Notes under the pieces: generated by a model
What the model saw: the letters and a program-made list of their open reading frames with translations, nothing else
Databases searched by the model: none
What the model was told of the DNA's origin: nothing
DNA from: Melieria omissa
Taxonomy: Eukaryota; Arthropoda; Insecta; Diptera; Ulidiidae
Assembly (NCBI GenBank): GCA_963971225.1
Contig: OZ020269.1
Span: 87,440,283 to 87,504,282 of the forward strand
Length of the DNA: 64,000 nucleotides
Reading direction: 5' to 3'
Part shown: one piece after another, positions 49,383 to 60,357 of the stretch
Numbering within the stretch: position 1 is the stretch's first letter
Layout: every line of letters starts with the position of its first letter
Program-made: the position numbers and the translations under genes

Positions 49383-52300
49383 TGCCCACAGACCGTCGAG
49401 GGATAAATTCCCTGTTCAACGCAATGCCTCAGCAGTGCGAGCAGAAGTCAGATCCAAATCTTTAGTAGAAACAGTGCGACTTATCTAACTTTTAAGAGAT
49501 GTTTCCATTCAAATCTTAAATGTTTTGATCTGAAATGGATATGAAAAGTTAACACTTCTTTTCTACGAGGAAATTCACAAGTTGCAACAATTTGGTTGAA
49601 CGTTTTAAATGGTTTGTCGCTGAATGGTCCAATCAATGCACAGGTGCATGCAATGAAGTGTTGTCAGACACCTGAAATTACTTTCTCCTAAATCTATAAA
49701 AGGCTAAAATTTCCTACCAAATATTAAAAAAATTTCCTAAAAATTTTATAATTATTCTTTTTATAAATTAAAAACTAAAGAATAAAATTTCTCATAAAAA
49801 ATAAAAAAATATTATTTTTTTATTGCAGCCTTTCCATTTTTTCAGCTTAAGCTTAACAACAACTTAGAACAAAGAAAACAAATAAAAAATGAGATCGCTC
49901 TGAAATTCGCTTTAGAACTTCCTTCACTCATTGCATAAATTATACACTTTGAAGCATAACACACTTTGGAACCATTAGCTTTTAATATTCAAGATATCAA
50001 ATGTATGTAGGATCCCCAACTCGAATGAACTGAAACTCAATTGAACTAAACAATTTAACTGAACAATTCATTTGTTGATAATTTGTACACAGACCTGCGT
50101 AGTGGCAGCACGTCCGTTTGCTTTAAGTTTGTCGTCACGAATGCTGTTGTTCTCCTCCTTCTTCTCTTCGTTTGTCCATTTCGTTCTATTCCAAAAGGTC
50201 TGTCCGTTTCTTCTGTCTGTCAGAGTTGTACTCAAAAGGTCTGTCCGCTTCTAATTGTCAGAGTTGTAATCAGAACGTCCGTCCGCTTCTGGTTGTCCTA
50301 CGTCCGTTTGTCACTCCTACATGTATCATCATTAAAATCTCCTAAACTCTCTCCCAACCAATTCTTCCTCCTGAAATTCTTCAAAAGGGTCAATAATCTC
50401 CTAAATATAGAAGGATTTCTCCTGATCTGGCAGCACTGGAATGTATTCCTGGATCTGAGATTTCAGATTTTGAAACAAGAGCCGCTGTTCTGCACTCAAA
50501 TGAAGAGACAGAAATTCGAGGTATAACTTTCAGAACCATAAAGCTTCGATTAATTGAAACTGAGCGCTGAGCCTGATGCCATAAACTCTCGTCAGATCAC
50601 TCTTGCAGTGAAAAGAACAGACTACTAAAAGCTTGTTTTATAAAAAAATAAGAGACCTTTCTCTACTTCTTTGGGGTGAAAACATGCCGTTCCTAAAGAG
50701 AGGAGCAAACTGATTTTTATACTGAAAAAATTAATAAATTAAATTAGAAAGAACACTTTCTTACCTTTGCGATTTCATTCTAGAGACATCAAAACGCGTA
50801 CGAGTTGGCGTGTATATGTGGTTTCTATACTTTTCCTGTTTCATGATAAGTTGCAATTCTTCAATGTTTACGTCCTTTTTTAAGATAAATAAACTATTTT
50901 GTATTGTTTTGTATTTTTGCTTAACACAAGAGTTAAGTTTTTAATGTTCAATGAAGAACTCTGATATTAAAATCTGATTTAGAAAACTAATTCAATATTG
51001 GTTGATTTATTCAACTTCGTCATAAGTAATTCCGTCCATTTTTATTACGCCATTTCCAGCCATTTCTATTCTGAGTAAATCAACTACTTGGTGGGTCTGT
51101 CTCCGAAAGAGAGGCATATACACTGTAAAGGACTCATAGGACATTAATTAATGGCACATCAACACGGACATGGGATAGCAAAGTTAGTCCGATTTAGTCC
51201 TTTTTAGGTTGTATCCATCATTGCTTTGTATGATGGCTACAAAAGCAAAGACATCTTAAACCAAGCCAAATGAAAATCCAAAAATTGAGCAAAGAACCAA
51301 AATAAAGATAGAGACATCACAAAAGAGATGAACTATCAAACCACTTAATACGTTTTCTAGTTCTAGCACACTTTCAAGATGACTTTAAATTTGAAAACTC
51401 GCATCACCTTGTGCCCATTTCATTGTATATTTATCGCAGACACTAATTAAAGACAGACACTGAATTGACAACCCAAACTGAAAGCAAACACCACATCCAG
51501 AACGTGTGACCGTACCGAATGCGACAACAAACCAACTCCGCTGCGAAGGACTAACGCTGACTGACTGTGACACAACTTGGTTGCTGCCAATGAAAATCAC
51601 TGGCGCCCATTGAGGAGCAGTGGCGACTGATTGAAGGAGGAGAGAAACGAAATCACAAAGCAGAGACGAGTTGCAACAGCATTGTTGCAATTAATTACAC
51701 GCGATTCATTAGAGTGCAATGAACATGCAAAATCCATTTAGCGACAGCAACAGCGAACATTCCAATGTGCCATCGGAACATTGCAAGGCGACGTAATTGG
51801 AATAATGAACATTTAATCGATGTAGACGAAGTGGACAGCAGATAATTGGAGCAGCAATGTGCACACACACACACATACGCACGCACATATTAAGGTAAAC
51901 AATTGTGTGTGGGTAATTAAGAGATGTAGGTAAAAAGTTAAAAAGAAAAAGTTCTTGAAATTAACTACTTAAAAAAATAATCTTAATATACTTGAGTGAT
52001 GAGTAAAAGAAAAGTAAAGAAAACAATTTTAAAACTAAAAACATATTGGTTATCACTGCTCTGGACCATCTCGATTGCTGCTTATTTTCGTTTGCTCTCT
52101 TTCATTAGTCACTAATTCTGAATATTTATAGAAATTAATTTCCTTCGTAATGCCAATGCCATACAGGTCGGTGTATGTATTTCAACTAATTTGTGACTGT
52201 TGCATGTGGGTGTGACTGCTCAGCGGAAATCTTTAATTATGTTAGGAAATGAACAAAAGGCAATGAGACAGACCACTCACAGGGCTGCAGGCGCTGACAC

Positions 52301-53671
52301 GAACAACAATTTCTGTGCGACACTCTGCAACAATAAATCAATTAAATTTTTCCACACCGTAGATGAATTTGCGCTGCAATCAATTTCATTAAAATCATAA
52401 TCGAGCATAATGAATATGAATAACGGCGATCACTGACGCAACAATGTGAGTAATGTTGTTGCCAAGTCAACGCCGCAATCACTCCATCGACAGTCCGACG
52501 AGACATGGCAACAATGACGAGAGAGAAAAATGTGAAAGGCAGCAAGCAAGTTGTGGGGACCAATAAACCGAAGCTAATGGCTGCATTTTGCTGGTAATTA
52601 TCACGCTGCTGGTTCGAGCTGTGGTCGGACAAGCGGCAGCATTGCTGGCGCACGTTTGGGCAGTCAAGTTGTCGCGCCGTTGCATGGCGGCCGGCAGTGA
52701 ACGTCAAAGACGTCGGTACTGAAAATTGCTATAATGATTATTGTCATGTTGCCATGGTTGTGGTTATTGTTAAGGTTATTGTTGTTGTTGTTGTTGTTGT
52801 TGCGGTTATTGTTATTGCGTGCGTCAACATGACTTGTCATATGTTAGAATTGCCTGGCAGTTTTGTTGCAAATTGCCTGAGCACTTCGGTGCTTAACTCA
52901 ATTATTAAAGTCTGCCTGCGGCAGCGAGAGCAACACTGACGGCCAATCGTCAAATGAAGTGCATTAAATGCTGGACTTTTGTGTTTTGACAGGCTACAAC
53001 AACAACAACAATAACACCAGCATGAACTCATTTGGCAGCATTTGTCGCAGTAAAGTGTTGCGGTGCGGCTGGCCGTCTGACACATTTGTGGGCGTGTGCC
53101 GAAAAGTGTTGCGGTCATATTAAAACATTTTACGCAAATTTTCAACCGAAAAGCTTTAGTGAATTTCGTTCGTGCTCATTCTTTTGCTGCTTCTTCTTCT
53201 GCTCTGCGGTTGCAAAAGGTGTGCAGCGAGGCGAAGGCAAATTGTGGCCGCTGCGTCAAATGTCACGTGCCAGTTGGGTTGGCCGCCCGAAAGGAAACCA
53301 AAGAGCGAACAAGCGAACGAGCATAATGAGCAGCAAGCAAAAAGTGCAAGTAAGTGGATGCTTCTGGATGGTGGAGAAGGTGGATGGTGAGGGTTGTGAA
53401 GTGGTTTTAAGAATTTTGGTGAAAGTTTAAACCAACTGCTTTTGGCTATTGTTGTGTTTTCCATGACTTTTCGCACTAAAAGTTGCGTGTTGCGGAAACT
53501 GCAGGATTTTCGATGTAGGCTAACCCTTAGGCGAAGCTTGCCAGGGGCGAATAGAAAGAATTTTTTCAGGTTTCAGGCTGACTTCAAGCTGTCCAACTGT
53601 CAGCAGAGTGACGTGTTGGGTTGAAATGTCAAAAATGTGCTTGCAAGAAATGCAGAAAAAAGGCAAAGAGA
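49383..53671. other. Long spacer
   Basis: No gene I can support. A degenerate direct repeat of CAAAAGGTCTGTCCG..TGTCAGAGTTGTA lies at about 50190-50300. The GC-richer region 52340-53400 has several ORFs of 60-132 codons on both strands without domains, plus (GTT)n runs near 52779-52805. It could include 5' exons of the zinc-knuckle gene or control regions of a gene outside the window; neither is shown. Confidence 0.4.
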
Positions 53672-53675
53672 ATAT

Positions 53676-54098
53676 TGTTACGAATACTAAGTCTAGTGGG
53701 CTGTTGCGTATCTCTGGATTGTGTAATTTGAAAATAAAACACAGTTTCTTAAACGCAGACAATAAAATAAACCAACAGTCACTTTATTATTCACAGTTTA
53801 CACTTTACTGTTCGTACACCTAAGTATTTGCTTAATCACTTCGTGTGGCAACTTCACTTGTCAAAACCAGACTGACTCGCTGCACCGCATCTGGCCACCT
53901 TTTATACTCTGTCCGGCCGTCGCGCAGATCGTTCTCGCACGTTGCCAGATTGGACTAGAAGTTTCCCTGATGACCGCGACCATCGTTGCCAGGTTGGACT
54001 AAAAGTTACTATCGCGGCCGTCGTTGCCAGATTGGGTTATGGCACGGCACGTAGCGGCAGGGTTGCTTTGCACCGCGACAAACTGGCTCATCGTTACA
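53676..54098 (-). repeat. 3' LTR of the gypsy element
   Basis: TG...CA-type terminus on the element strand (TGTAACG to CGTAACA). Same sequence as the other LTR by eye. Confidence 0.95.
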
Positions 54099-54111
54099 CT
54101 GCCCACCACTT
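54099..54111 (-). promoter_or_regulatory. Polypurine tract
   Basis: AAGTGGTGGGCAG on the minus strand, directly before the 3' LTR. It should prime plus-strand DNA synthesis. The pol stop codon (54112-54110) overlaps its first bases. Confidence 0.65.
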
Positions 54112-57100
54112 AGACTTGTTCGTCCCGAACAAGTGCCGAGGCTCCGCTGTGATAAGGCGCCAGGCGCTCCAAATGGACTACCTTCAGCTTAGCGCCTCTA
54201 CTGTTGCAACGTTGAATCCGGTATACCACGTCGTTAATCCTAGTCACGACTTCGTAAGGTCCTTCCCATGACGCTTGAAGTTTTGAAGACAAACCTTTCC
54301 TCCGCTGCGGGTTGTAGAGCATTACCAAATCGCCTTCTTGGAACCCTGCTGAGTTGGCCCGTAGATCGTATCTGGCTTTCGCCTTATCGCTGACCAGTTT
54401 GGTGCGGCTCCTTATAAACTGGTGAATTTCCTCTAGTTCCGCCCGCTTATTGGCCACGTAGTCCGTCTTAGCGCCTCCCGTCGTGCTGACTACCCCGAAC
54501 TTCAAGTCAGCGGGTAACCGCAACTCTGTGCCGAACACTGCCCGGGCTGGAGTGAGTGATGTCGTGTCGTGCGGGGCTGACCTATACGCCATCAGGAACA
54601 GGGGGATATGCGTATCCCAATCCTTTTGATTCCTGCCTACCACTTTCCGCAGGTATTCCTCCAGTGTCCGGTTAAAGCGTTCCACCATGCCGTCGGACTG
54701 TGGGTGCAAAGGAGTGGTACGCGTTTTCTTTATCCCCAGCAGCCCACACACTTCCTTGAATACCGCAGACTCGAAATTCCGGCCTTGATCTGAGTGCAAC
54801 TCCAACGGAACTCCGAACCGGGCTACCCAGTTGTTTACCAGCTTTTCCGAGATCGTGGTGGCCTCCTGGTTAGGAATAGGGTACACTTCGGGCCATTTGC
54901 TGAAGTAATCCATTACAACCAGCACATATTTGTTGCCTTGAGTGCTAGTTGGGAATGGGCCGGCGACGTCCATAGCAATCCGCTCGAAGGGCGCTCCCAC
55001 GTTGTACTGCTGCATGCGGCCTCGAGATTTTCTTGTCGGCCCTTTCGCGGCTGAACATCGGTCGCAGCTCTTAATCCACTCGGCTACAGACTCCTGACAT
55101 CCTACCCAGTAGAATCGTCTTTTTATTTTGGCGACGGTTTTGGTGATGCCTAGGTGCCCTCCACTGGAGTCGTTATGGTATGCCTCGATGACCTCGTTGA
55201 TTCTGCTTTTCGGCACTACCATTAGGGGGTTGCTGGTACGACCATCCGCGCTCTCCCATTCGCGGTACAGGCAGCCTTCCTTCAGCCGCAGACTTTTCCA
55301 CTGTGCCCAGTAAGCCTTAGCGATCGGGCTTTCACCAGCCATCTCCTGCCAGTCTGGACGTGCGCCTTGCTCCTTGCCTTCGACGATTTTTGCAAGATCC
55401 GCATCCTCATGCTGGTCTTTTTGTAGCCTCTCCGCAGACCACTCTTCCTCTGGCATGACGCTGACCAACCGGACGTCCACTATCTGTTCTTTGCTTTCGG
55501 CTCGCGAGCATTGCCTGCATTCGACTTTGCACGGACGGCGGGACAAGGCATCGGCATTTCCATGGCTACTGCCCTTGCGATGCTCTATCGTGTAGTCGTA
55601 GCTCTGCAGTCGCTCGATCCACCGCGCCAATTGCCCTTCAGGATCTTTAAAGTTCAGGAGCCATCTCAATGCCGCATGATCTGTGCGCAGGCGAAACTTT
55701 TGTCCATACAGATATTTGTGGAAGTGTTTCACGCAGTCCAATACCGCCAGCAGTTCTCTCCGGGTCACACAGTAATTGCGTTCCGGTTTCGATAAAACCC
55801 TACTGTAATACGCTATCACTTGTTCCTGGCCGTCTATTATCTGTGATAGCACACCGCCAATACTACTCCCGCTTGCATCTGTATCCAGCACAAACATCTC
55901 CCCAGGCACGGGGAAGGCCAGAATTGGGGCACTGCACAGTTTTTCCTTCAGACGTGCAAAAGCCTGTTCCTGCTCCTCGTTCCACTCGAAAGCTTGGCCC
56001 TTTTTCGTCAGTTTGTGCAGGCTGCTGGCTATGTTCGCGAATCCCGGAACAAATCGGCGGTAGTATGTGCACAGGCCCAGGAAACTGCGGAGTTCGTGTA
56101 GATTGCGTGGCCGGGGCCACTCCTTCACCGCCGTGATTTTGCCTTCATCCGTATGTACTCCGCGGGCGGAAACCGTATGACCCAGATACTTGACCTCCTT
56201 TTGGAACAGCGAGCACTTCTTTGGGTTGAGTTTAAGCCCGGCTTTTTGTATCCGCTCAAATACCTCCTTCAGCTTTCCCAGGTGGTCGTCGAAGCTTTTA
56301 CCCATTACGATTATGTCATCGAGGTACACCAGACATGTCCGCCAATGCAGCCCTTTTAGCACGCGTTCCATTAGCCGCTCGAATGTTGCTGGTGCGTTGC
56401 AGAGTCCAAACGGCATGACGGTGAACTGCCACAAACCATCGCCAACACTGAAAGCCGTTTTCTCCTTGTCCTTGTCTGCAAGCTCTACCTGCCAATAGCC
56501 GCTGCGTAAGTCGAGCGTGGAGAACCACTGCGTGCCTGACAGTGTGTCCAGGGTGTCATCGATCCGAGGTAGTGGATAACTGTCCTTCTTGGTCACATCA
56601 TTGAGCTTCCGATAGTCCACACAAAACCGGGTACTGCCATCTTTTTTCTTGACTAGCACAACCGGCGAGCACCAGGGGCCCGAAGAAGGCTCTATGACCT
56701 TGTCTTTCCGCATGTTCTCGATCAAATTGGTGACCTCCTCCCTCTTGGCCAGAGGAACTCGTCTTGGCGGTTGGCGAATCGGTTTTGCACTTCCAGTGTC
56801 GATGTTGTGCTTCACTATGGCTGTTCTTCCGCCTGCTTCTGCCGCAAAAATTGACCCATAGTGCTGCAGGAGTGACCTCGCCTTCCGTTTCTGCTTGGCC
56901 GTCAACTCGCTGCTCCACTGGTTCTCCTGCGGTATGGCGTCCATGTTAAAACCGCTCTTCTTATTACCTCCAGGTGGGCTACTCTCGCAATTGACCACTG
57001 CTACAGCTTCCTTACACTCGCCGATTACCTCATCTTTTCCGACATATCTGGGTGCATTCAGGGGGTTCAGTATTCTGACTGGTATCCTGCCATTTTTAGG

Positions 57101-57727
57101 TTCCACTAATGTACGTCCGATGATGATGTTGTCGTGTCCTTGTTTCGGTGCTTCTACTACCCACAGCCGACTCGTCCCATCGTCCTCGTCCACCTTTGCC
57201 CACACAATCGCCTCAGAATTCGCTGGTATCCTCCTGCGTTGACCCGATACAACCTTCCTTACCGCCACGCTTCGCTCATAACCGGTGTGCAGCGGGAATT
57301 CAATGTTGGCATATCTCAGCACATTTTCCTTCAGGTCCAGCGTAAAACCGTGCCTAATCATGAAATCCACGCCGATAATCACGTCGTCCATTATATCCGC
57401 GACGATGAACTCATGTTCCAGGCTGCTGGTGCCGATAGCAATCGTTTTCGTAACTTTCCCTCTCACCGGCGCGCGCTCGCCAGTCGCAGTCCGCAGCTGT
57501 ATGCCATGCAGCGGTTCCCAGTTCTTCAGCAGCTTCCTTTTTATGATCGAATATGACGCTCCAGTATCTAGTGTCAACACGAACCACTTTCCATCTATCC
57601 TTCCTTCAATTGTCAAGCTGCTGGGCTGTCGTTTCAGCTGTGAGACAAGGATGGTGGGGCGGCAGATTGTGGGGATCAGCTCACGCCCCTTTGGGCTGAC
57701 CCGTTTTAGTTTAACGGCTCCTCGTCC
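54110..57727 (-). CDS. pol: Gypsy Pol polyprotein (PR-RT-RNase H-IN), -1 frame
   Basis: An open frame of about 1205 codons from just after a TGA at 57730; it has no nearby ATG and lies -1 to gag, so it is probably translated by frameshifting near 57709. Counting from a TTG codon at 57616, protease DTGAS is at 17-21. Reverse transcriptase spans about 290-480 with FSTLDLRSGYWQV, MPFGLCNAPATF and YLDD (431-434). RNase H is at about 570-700 (DTDASG, RRELLAVL, RTDHAAL). Integrase has a zinc site H814/H821/C851/C854, a catalytic D883, D943, E979 set (D-35-E spacing), and a C-terminal GPY/F-type motif (WEGPYEV, about 1117). No chromodomain is seen. All expected catalytic residues are present. It acts in the virus-like particle and, for integrase, in the nucleus. 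Confidence 0.95.
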   Translation of the reverse strand, partial: GRGAVKLKRVSPKGRELIPTICRPTILVSQLKRQPSSLTIEGRIDGKWFVLTLDTGASYSIIKRKLLKNWEPLHGIQLRTATGERAPVRGKVTKTIAIGTSSLEHEFIVADIMDDVIIGVDFMIRHGFTLDLKENVLRYANIEFPLHTGYERSVAVRKVVSGQRRRIPANSEAIVWAKVDEDDGTSRLWVVEAPKQGHDNIIIGRTLVEPKNGRIPVRILNPLNAPRYVGKDEVIGECKEAVAVVNCESSPPGGNKKSGFNMDAIPQENQWSSELTAKQKRKARSLLQHYGSIFAAEAGGRTAIVKHNIDTGSAKPIRQPPRRVPLAKREEVTNLIENMRKDKVIEPSSGPWCSPVVLVKKKDGSTRFCVDYRKLNDVTKKDSYPLPRIDDTLDTLSGTQWFSTLDLRSGYWQVELADKDKEKTAFSVGDGLWQFTVMPFGLCNAPATFERLMERVLKGLHWRTCLVYLDDIIVMGKSFDDHLGKLKEVFERIQKAGLKLNPKKCSLFQKEVKYLGHTVSARGVHTDEGKITAVKEWPRPRNLHELRSFLGLCTYYRRFVPGFANIASSLHKLTKKGQAFEWNEEQEQAFARLKEKLCSAPILAFPVPGEMFVLDTDASGSSIGGVLSQIIDGQEQVIAYYSRVLSKPERNYCVTRRELLAVLDCVKHFHKYLYGQKFRLRTDHAALRWLLNFKDPEGQLARWIERLQSYDYTIEHRKGSSHGNADALSRRPCKVECRQCSRAESKEQIVDVRLVSVMPEEEWSAERLQKDQHEDADLAKIVEGKEQGARPDWQEMAGESPIAKAYWAQWKSLRLKEGCLYREWESADGRTSNPLMVVPKSRINEVIEAYHNDSSGGHLGITKTVAKIKRRFYWVGCQESVAEWIKSCDRCSAAKGPTRKSRGRMQQYNVGAPFERIAMDVAGPFPTSTQGNKYVLVVMDYFSKWPEVYPIPNQEATTISEKLVNNWVARFGVPLELHSDQGRNFESAVFKEVCGLLGIKKTRTTPLHPQSDGMVERFNRTLEEYLRKVVGRNQKDWDTHIPLFLMAYRSAPHDTTSLTPARAVFGTELRLPADLKFGVVSTTGGAKTDYVANKRAELEEIHQFIRSRTKLVSDKAKARYDLRANSAGFQEGDLVMLYNPQRRKGLSSKLQASWEGPYEVVTRINDVVYRIQRCNSRGAKLKVVHLERLAPYHSGASALVRDEQV
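57656..57715 (-). promoter_or_regulatory. Predicted -1 frameshift signal: slippery site plus pseudoknot
   Basis: Minus strand, in order: heptamer G TTA AAC (57715-57709) in gag phase, directly followed by the gag TAA; 6-nt spacer; stem 1 GGGTCAGC (57702-57695) with GCTGATCC (57680-57673), 8 pairs including one G-T; stem 2 GGGGCG (57689-57684) with CGCCCC (57661-57656), 6 Watson-Crick pairs. Loops are 5, 3 and 11 nt, suitable for an H-type pseudoknot. GTTAAAC is a slippery heptamer known from an arterivirus. Slippage joins the gag and pol frames. Confidence 0.75.
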
Positions 57728-59187
57728 TCAGCCCTGCGCTTGTTGGCTGGGCCTCGATTGTCAGTATTCTTCGCTTCAGGCGATTGCGATCGGGAACGGG
57801 AACGCCTCTTTCGTTGGCGGCAGTCTCGTGATATGTGGCCCTGCTTGCCACACACCCAGCAAACAACTTTAGAGGAGACCACTCGTGGCCTGCCCGGTAT
57901 CTCAGAGCTTATGGCTTGGATCGGAATGTCGTTGTCCGCCTGAATCTGGCGTATCCTTGCAGGTGCATACCGAGTGCTCCCCATCCATGCCGCTTCATAT
58001 GTCATCGCGCTGGTCACCGTTTCCTTAAATGTTGGCTTGCCCATCATCAACGCACTGCGACGTGTTTCTGGATCATGAAGACCTTCAACAAACGACTCAA
58101 TCTTCATCCTCTCGAGATCATCAGCACCAAATTTTGGGTAGCACAACTGTACGAGCCGCTCAATGTCTGCTGCATATGTCTGCAGCGCCTCGTTGGCTCT
58201 TTGCTTGCGGTTCTTCAGCTCACAGTAGTATAGCGCATGGTTGTGCTCGTTGCTATACTTCGCTGCTAATGCTCTCATGATGGCATCGTAATCACTTCTT
58301 AAACATTCTGGAACTGATTTGATTACCTCCGCCGCAGGACCTTTCAGCGCCAGTGCCAACCTCCGACCTTTCCTGATATCAGTCCACTGATTTTCCAAAG
58401 CAGCCAAGTCGAATTGCAATTTAAATGTGTCGAACGGCGCAGCACCGTCATAAGTAGGCACTTCTGTTCTGGCAGCAAAACCGTCCTGAACCGGTGGCAA
58501 ACATTCTCGTGGCTGTACCTCTCGAAACCGTTCGTCTATCTTTCTGTGCATCGAATCTTCCAGACTGTCAACTCGTTTGTTCAAGGACTCATCCAGGTTG
58601 TCAACTCGTCTATTCAGGGATTCACCCATTTCGTCAACTCGTTTGTCCCAATCGTCTATTCGCATCTCGAGATGCTCAACTTTCACATTCAGGCTATTGG
58701 AAATTTCCTCCACCTTCTGCTCTATGCGCGCAGAATTTTCCGCCATTTCTCGATTTGCTGTCTCGACTTTTGCCGAAATTTCGAGATTCGTAGTTTCCAG
58801 CTTCGCTGACATTTCTCGATTTGCTGTCTCGACTTTTGCCGAAATTTCGAGATTCGTAGTTTCCAGCTTCGCTGCCATTTCTCGATTTGCTGTCTCGAAC
58901 ATGCCTTTAAGTGCAACCATTAGCTGGCTCATGTCCATTGCTTGTGGCGGCGCAGCCGCTGCAGTCGTACTTTGCATCGACGCCGCACCTGCAGGCGATT
59001 CCTCCATTTTGGCCGACGCCTCTTGTTCTTGCACTCCGAACTCGTGCACAGTCCAATCGACGCCTCGTTCCTCACATGCTTCTCGCAAGCGCAACTGCAA
59101 CTCCACCTTTCCGCCAGCAGTCGGCAAATTCCAGGCAGCCAGCTCCTTCTTCAGCTGGTCCACCTTCAGCAGCTCGAATTTCACCAT
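57706..59187 (-). CDS. gag: Gypsy Gag with SAP-like domain, repeats and zinc knuckle
   Basis: 493 codons from the ATG at 59187. Structural protein that packages the element RNA. Residues 4-40 (LLKVDQLKKELAAWNLPTAG, then KVELQLRLREA) fit a SAP fold, a DNA/chromatin-binding helix-turn-helix unusual for Gag. Residues 98-150 are a 22-residue tandem repeat (ETANREM.AKLETTNLEISA), followed by heptad-like coiled coil to about 220 (SLNRRVDNLDESLNKRVDSL). A capsid-like retrotransposon Gag domain covers about 245-400. One CX2CX4HX4C knuckle lies at C443/C446/H451/C456, then an Arg-Ser-rich tail. The frame ends 22 nt inside the pol frame. Intact and likely functional. Confidence 0.93.
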   Translation of the reverse strand: MVKFELLKVDQLKKELAAWNLPTAGGKVELQLRLREACEERGVDWTVHEFGVQEQEASAKMEESPAGAASMQSTTAAAAPPQAMDMSQLMVALKGMFETANREMAAKLETTNLEISAKVETANREMSAKLETTNLEISAKVETANREMAENSARIEQKVEEISNSLNVKVEHLEMRIDDWDKRVDEMGESLNRRVDNLDESLNKRVDSLEDSMHRKIDERFREVQPRECLPPVQDGFAARTEVPTYDGAAPFDTFKLQFDLAALENQWTDIRKGRRLALALKGPAAEVIKSVPECLRSDYDAIMRALAAKYSNEHNHALYYCELKNRKQRANEALQTYAADIERLVQLCYPKFGADDLERMKIESFVEGLHDPETRRSALMMGKPTFKETVTSAMTYEAAWMGSTRYAPARIRQIQADNDIPIQAISSEIPGRPRVVSSKVVCWVCGKQGHISRDCRQRKRRSRSRSQSPEAKNTDNRGPANKRRAEDEEPLN

Positions 59188-59246
59188 GTCCGTGCTTTTA
59201 TAATTTTATTTCTTAGTTTTTTTTTTTTTATCTTCAATTTTCCACA

Positions 59247-59264
59247 ATCCCACTTCTGACACCA
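59247..59264 (-). promoter_or_regulatory. Primer-binding site, tRNA-Leu-like
   Basis: TGGTGTCAGAAGTGGGAT on the minus strand, two bases inside the 5' LTR. It is complementary to a tRNA 3' end ATCCCACTTCTGACACCA, which fits a tRNA-Leu; the assignment is from memory of tRNA 3' ends. Confidence 0.7.
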
Positions 59265-59266
59265 AA

Positions 59267-59689
59267 TGTTACGAATACTAAGTCTAGTGGGCTGTTGCGT
59301 ATCTCTGGATTGTGTAATTTGAAAATAAAACACAGTTTCTTAAACGCAGACAATAAAATAAACCAACAGTCACTTTATTATTCACAGTTTACACTTTACT
59401 GTTCGTACACCTAAGTATTTGCTTAATCACTTCGTGTGGCAACTTCACTTGTCAAAACCAGACTGACTCGCTGCACCGCATCTGGCCACCTTTTATACTC
59501 TGTCCGGCCGTCGCGCAGATCGTTCTCGCACGTTGCCAGATTGGACTAGAAGTTTCCCTGATGACCGCGACCATCGTTGCCAGGTTGGACTAAAAGTTAC
59601 TATCGCGGCCGTCGTTGCCAGATTGGGTTATGGCACGGCACGTAGCGGCAGGGTTGCTTTGCACCGCGACAAACTGGCTCATCGTTACA
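59267..59689 (-). promoter_or_regulatory. 5' LTR with promoter and polyadenylation signal
   Basis: On the minus strand: TATAAAAG at 59497-59490, then AATAAA at 59379-59374 about 110 nt later, then U5 to CGTAACA. Upstream of the TATA box is a direct repeat of TGGCAACGA/TGGCAACGG-type blocks with GTCC AACC spacing (near 59525-59625), a possible enhancer. Confidence 0.85.
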
Positions 59690-59693
59690 ATAT

Positions 59694-60357
59694 GTTTTAA
59701 AAGCAGTTTTGAGAAAACATTTCAAGTATTGAAATACTTTCAAAAGTACAACAACAAAGAAACAGCAACAGCAGTAGAAAACGACAAACTGTCAAAAGGA
59801 AATTCGACTATTGCAAACCGAACCCGTCTGTCAACTGTTACTTTCGGACTTTTGCCGGTCAATCGGATTGTTCTGCCAGCTGTGTTTGCATGTTTTTAAT
59901 TGCTGTATTCAACACATATTCCTATATTTGAGTATCTGCCATTCTTTCGTTTTCACACTCTTCAAGACTTTCAATAATTCAACCTCCTCGCTGGCTAAAT
60001 AAATAAACGTATTTCTACTTTTTTACTTGGTTCTCCTTTCTTTTTTCCTCATCAATCTTGTTTAACTTAATTCACAAAAACTCAACTCCATTCTGCTGGC
60101 AAAGTTTTTCAAAAAAATTTAGACTAATTTAGTTAATTTAGACTAACAATGGCAATCGTATAAAAACTTTACATTGACTCTGCGACACCACTGAAGTAAT
60201 AAAAGCACTTTTGGACGTTATTGGAAGCAAATTTGTCCTTTTCTTCATCTTCTTGTCACCAACTCATCGAGGATTATTGCCTGAACATCTGCAGCCTTTC
60301 ACTATCAACGGTCCTAAGTCTGCTCCTCTTACTTTGTGGAATACAATAATTTGATTT
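59694..60357. other. Spacer
   Basis: AT-rich; no gene or repeat recognised. Confidence 0.4.

Larger units (their letters stand above)
53676..59689 (-). mobile_element. Complete Ty3/gypsy LTR retrotransposon
   Basis: A 6014-bp element with two 423-bp LTRs (53676-54098, 59267-59689) that I read as identical, flanked by ATAT (53672-53675, 59690-59693). Order from the 5' side (right): LTR, primer site, gag, pol (protease, reverse transcriptase, RNase H, integrase), polypurine tract, LTR. There is no env-like ORF. Both ORFs are uninterrupted, so it may be mobile. It belongs to the same family as the older solo LTR at 42156-42576. Confidence 0.95.
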
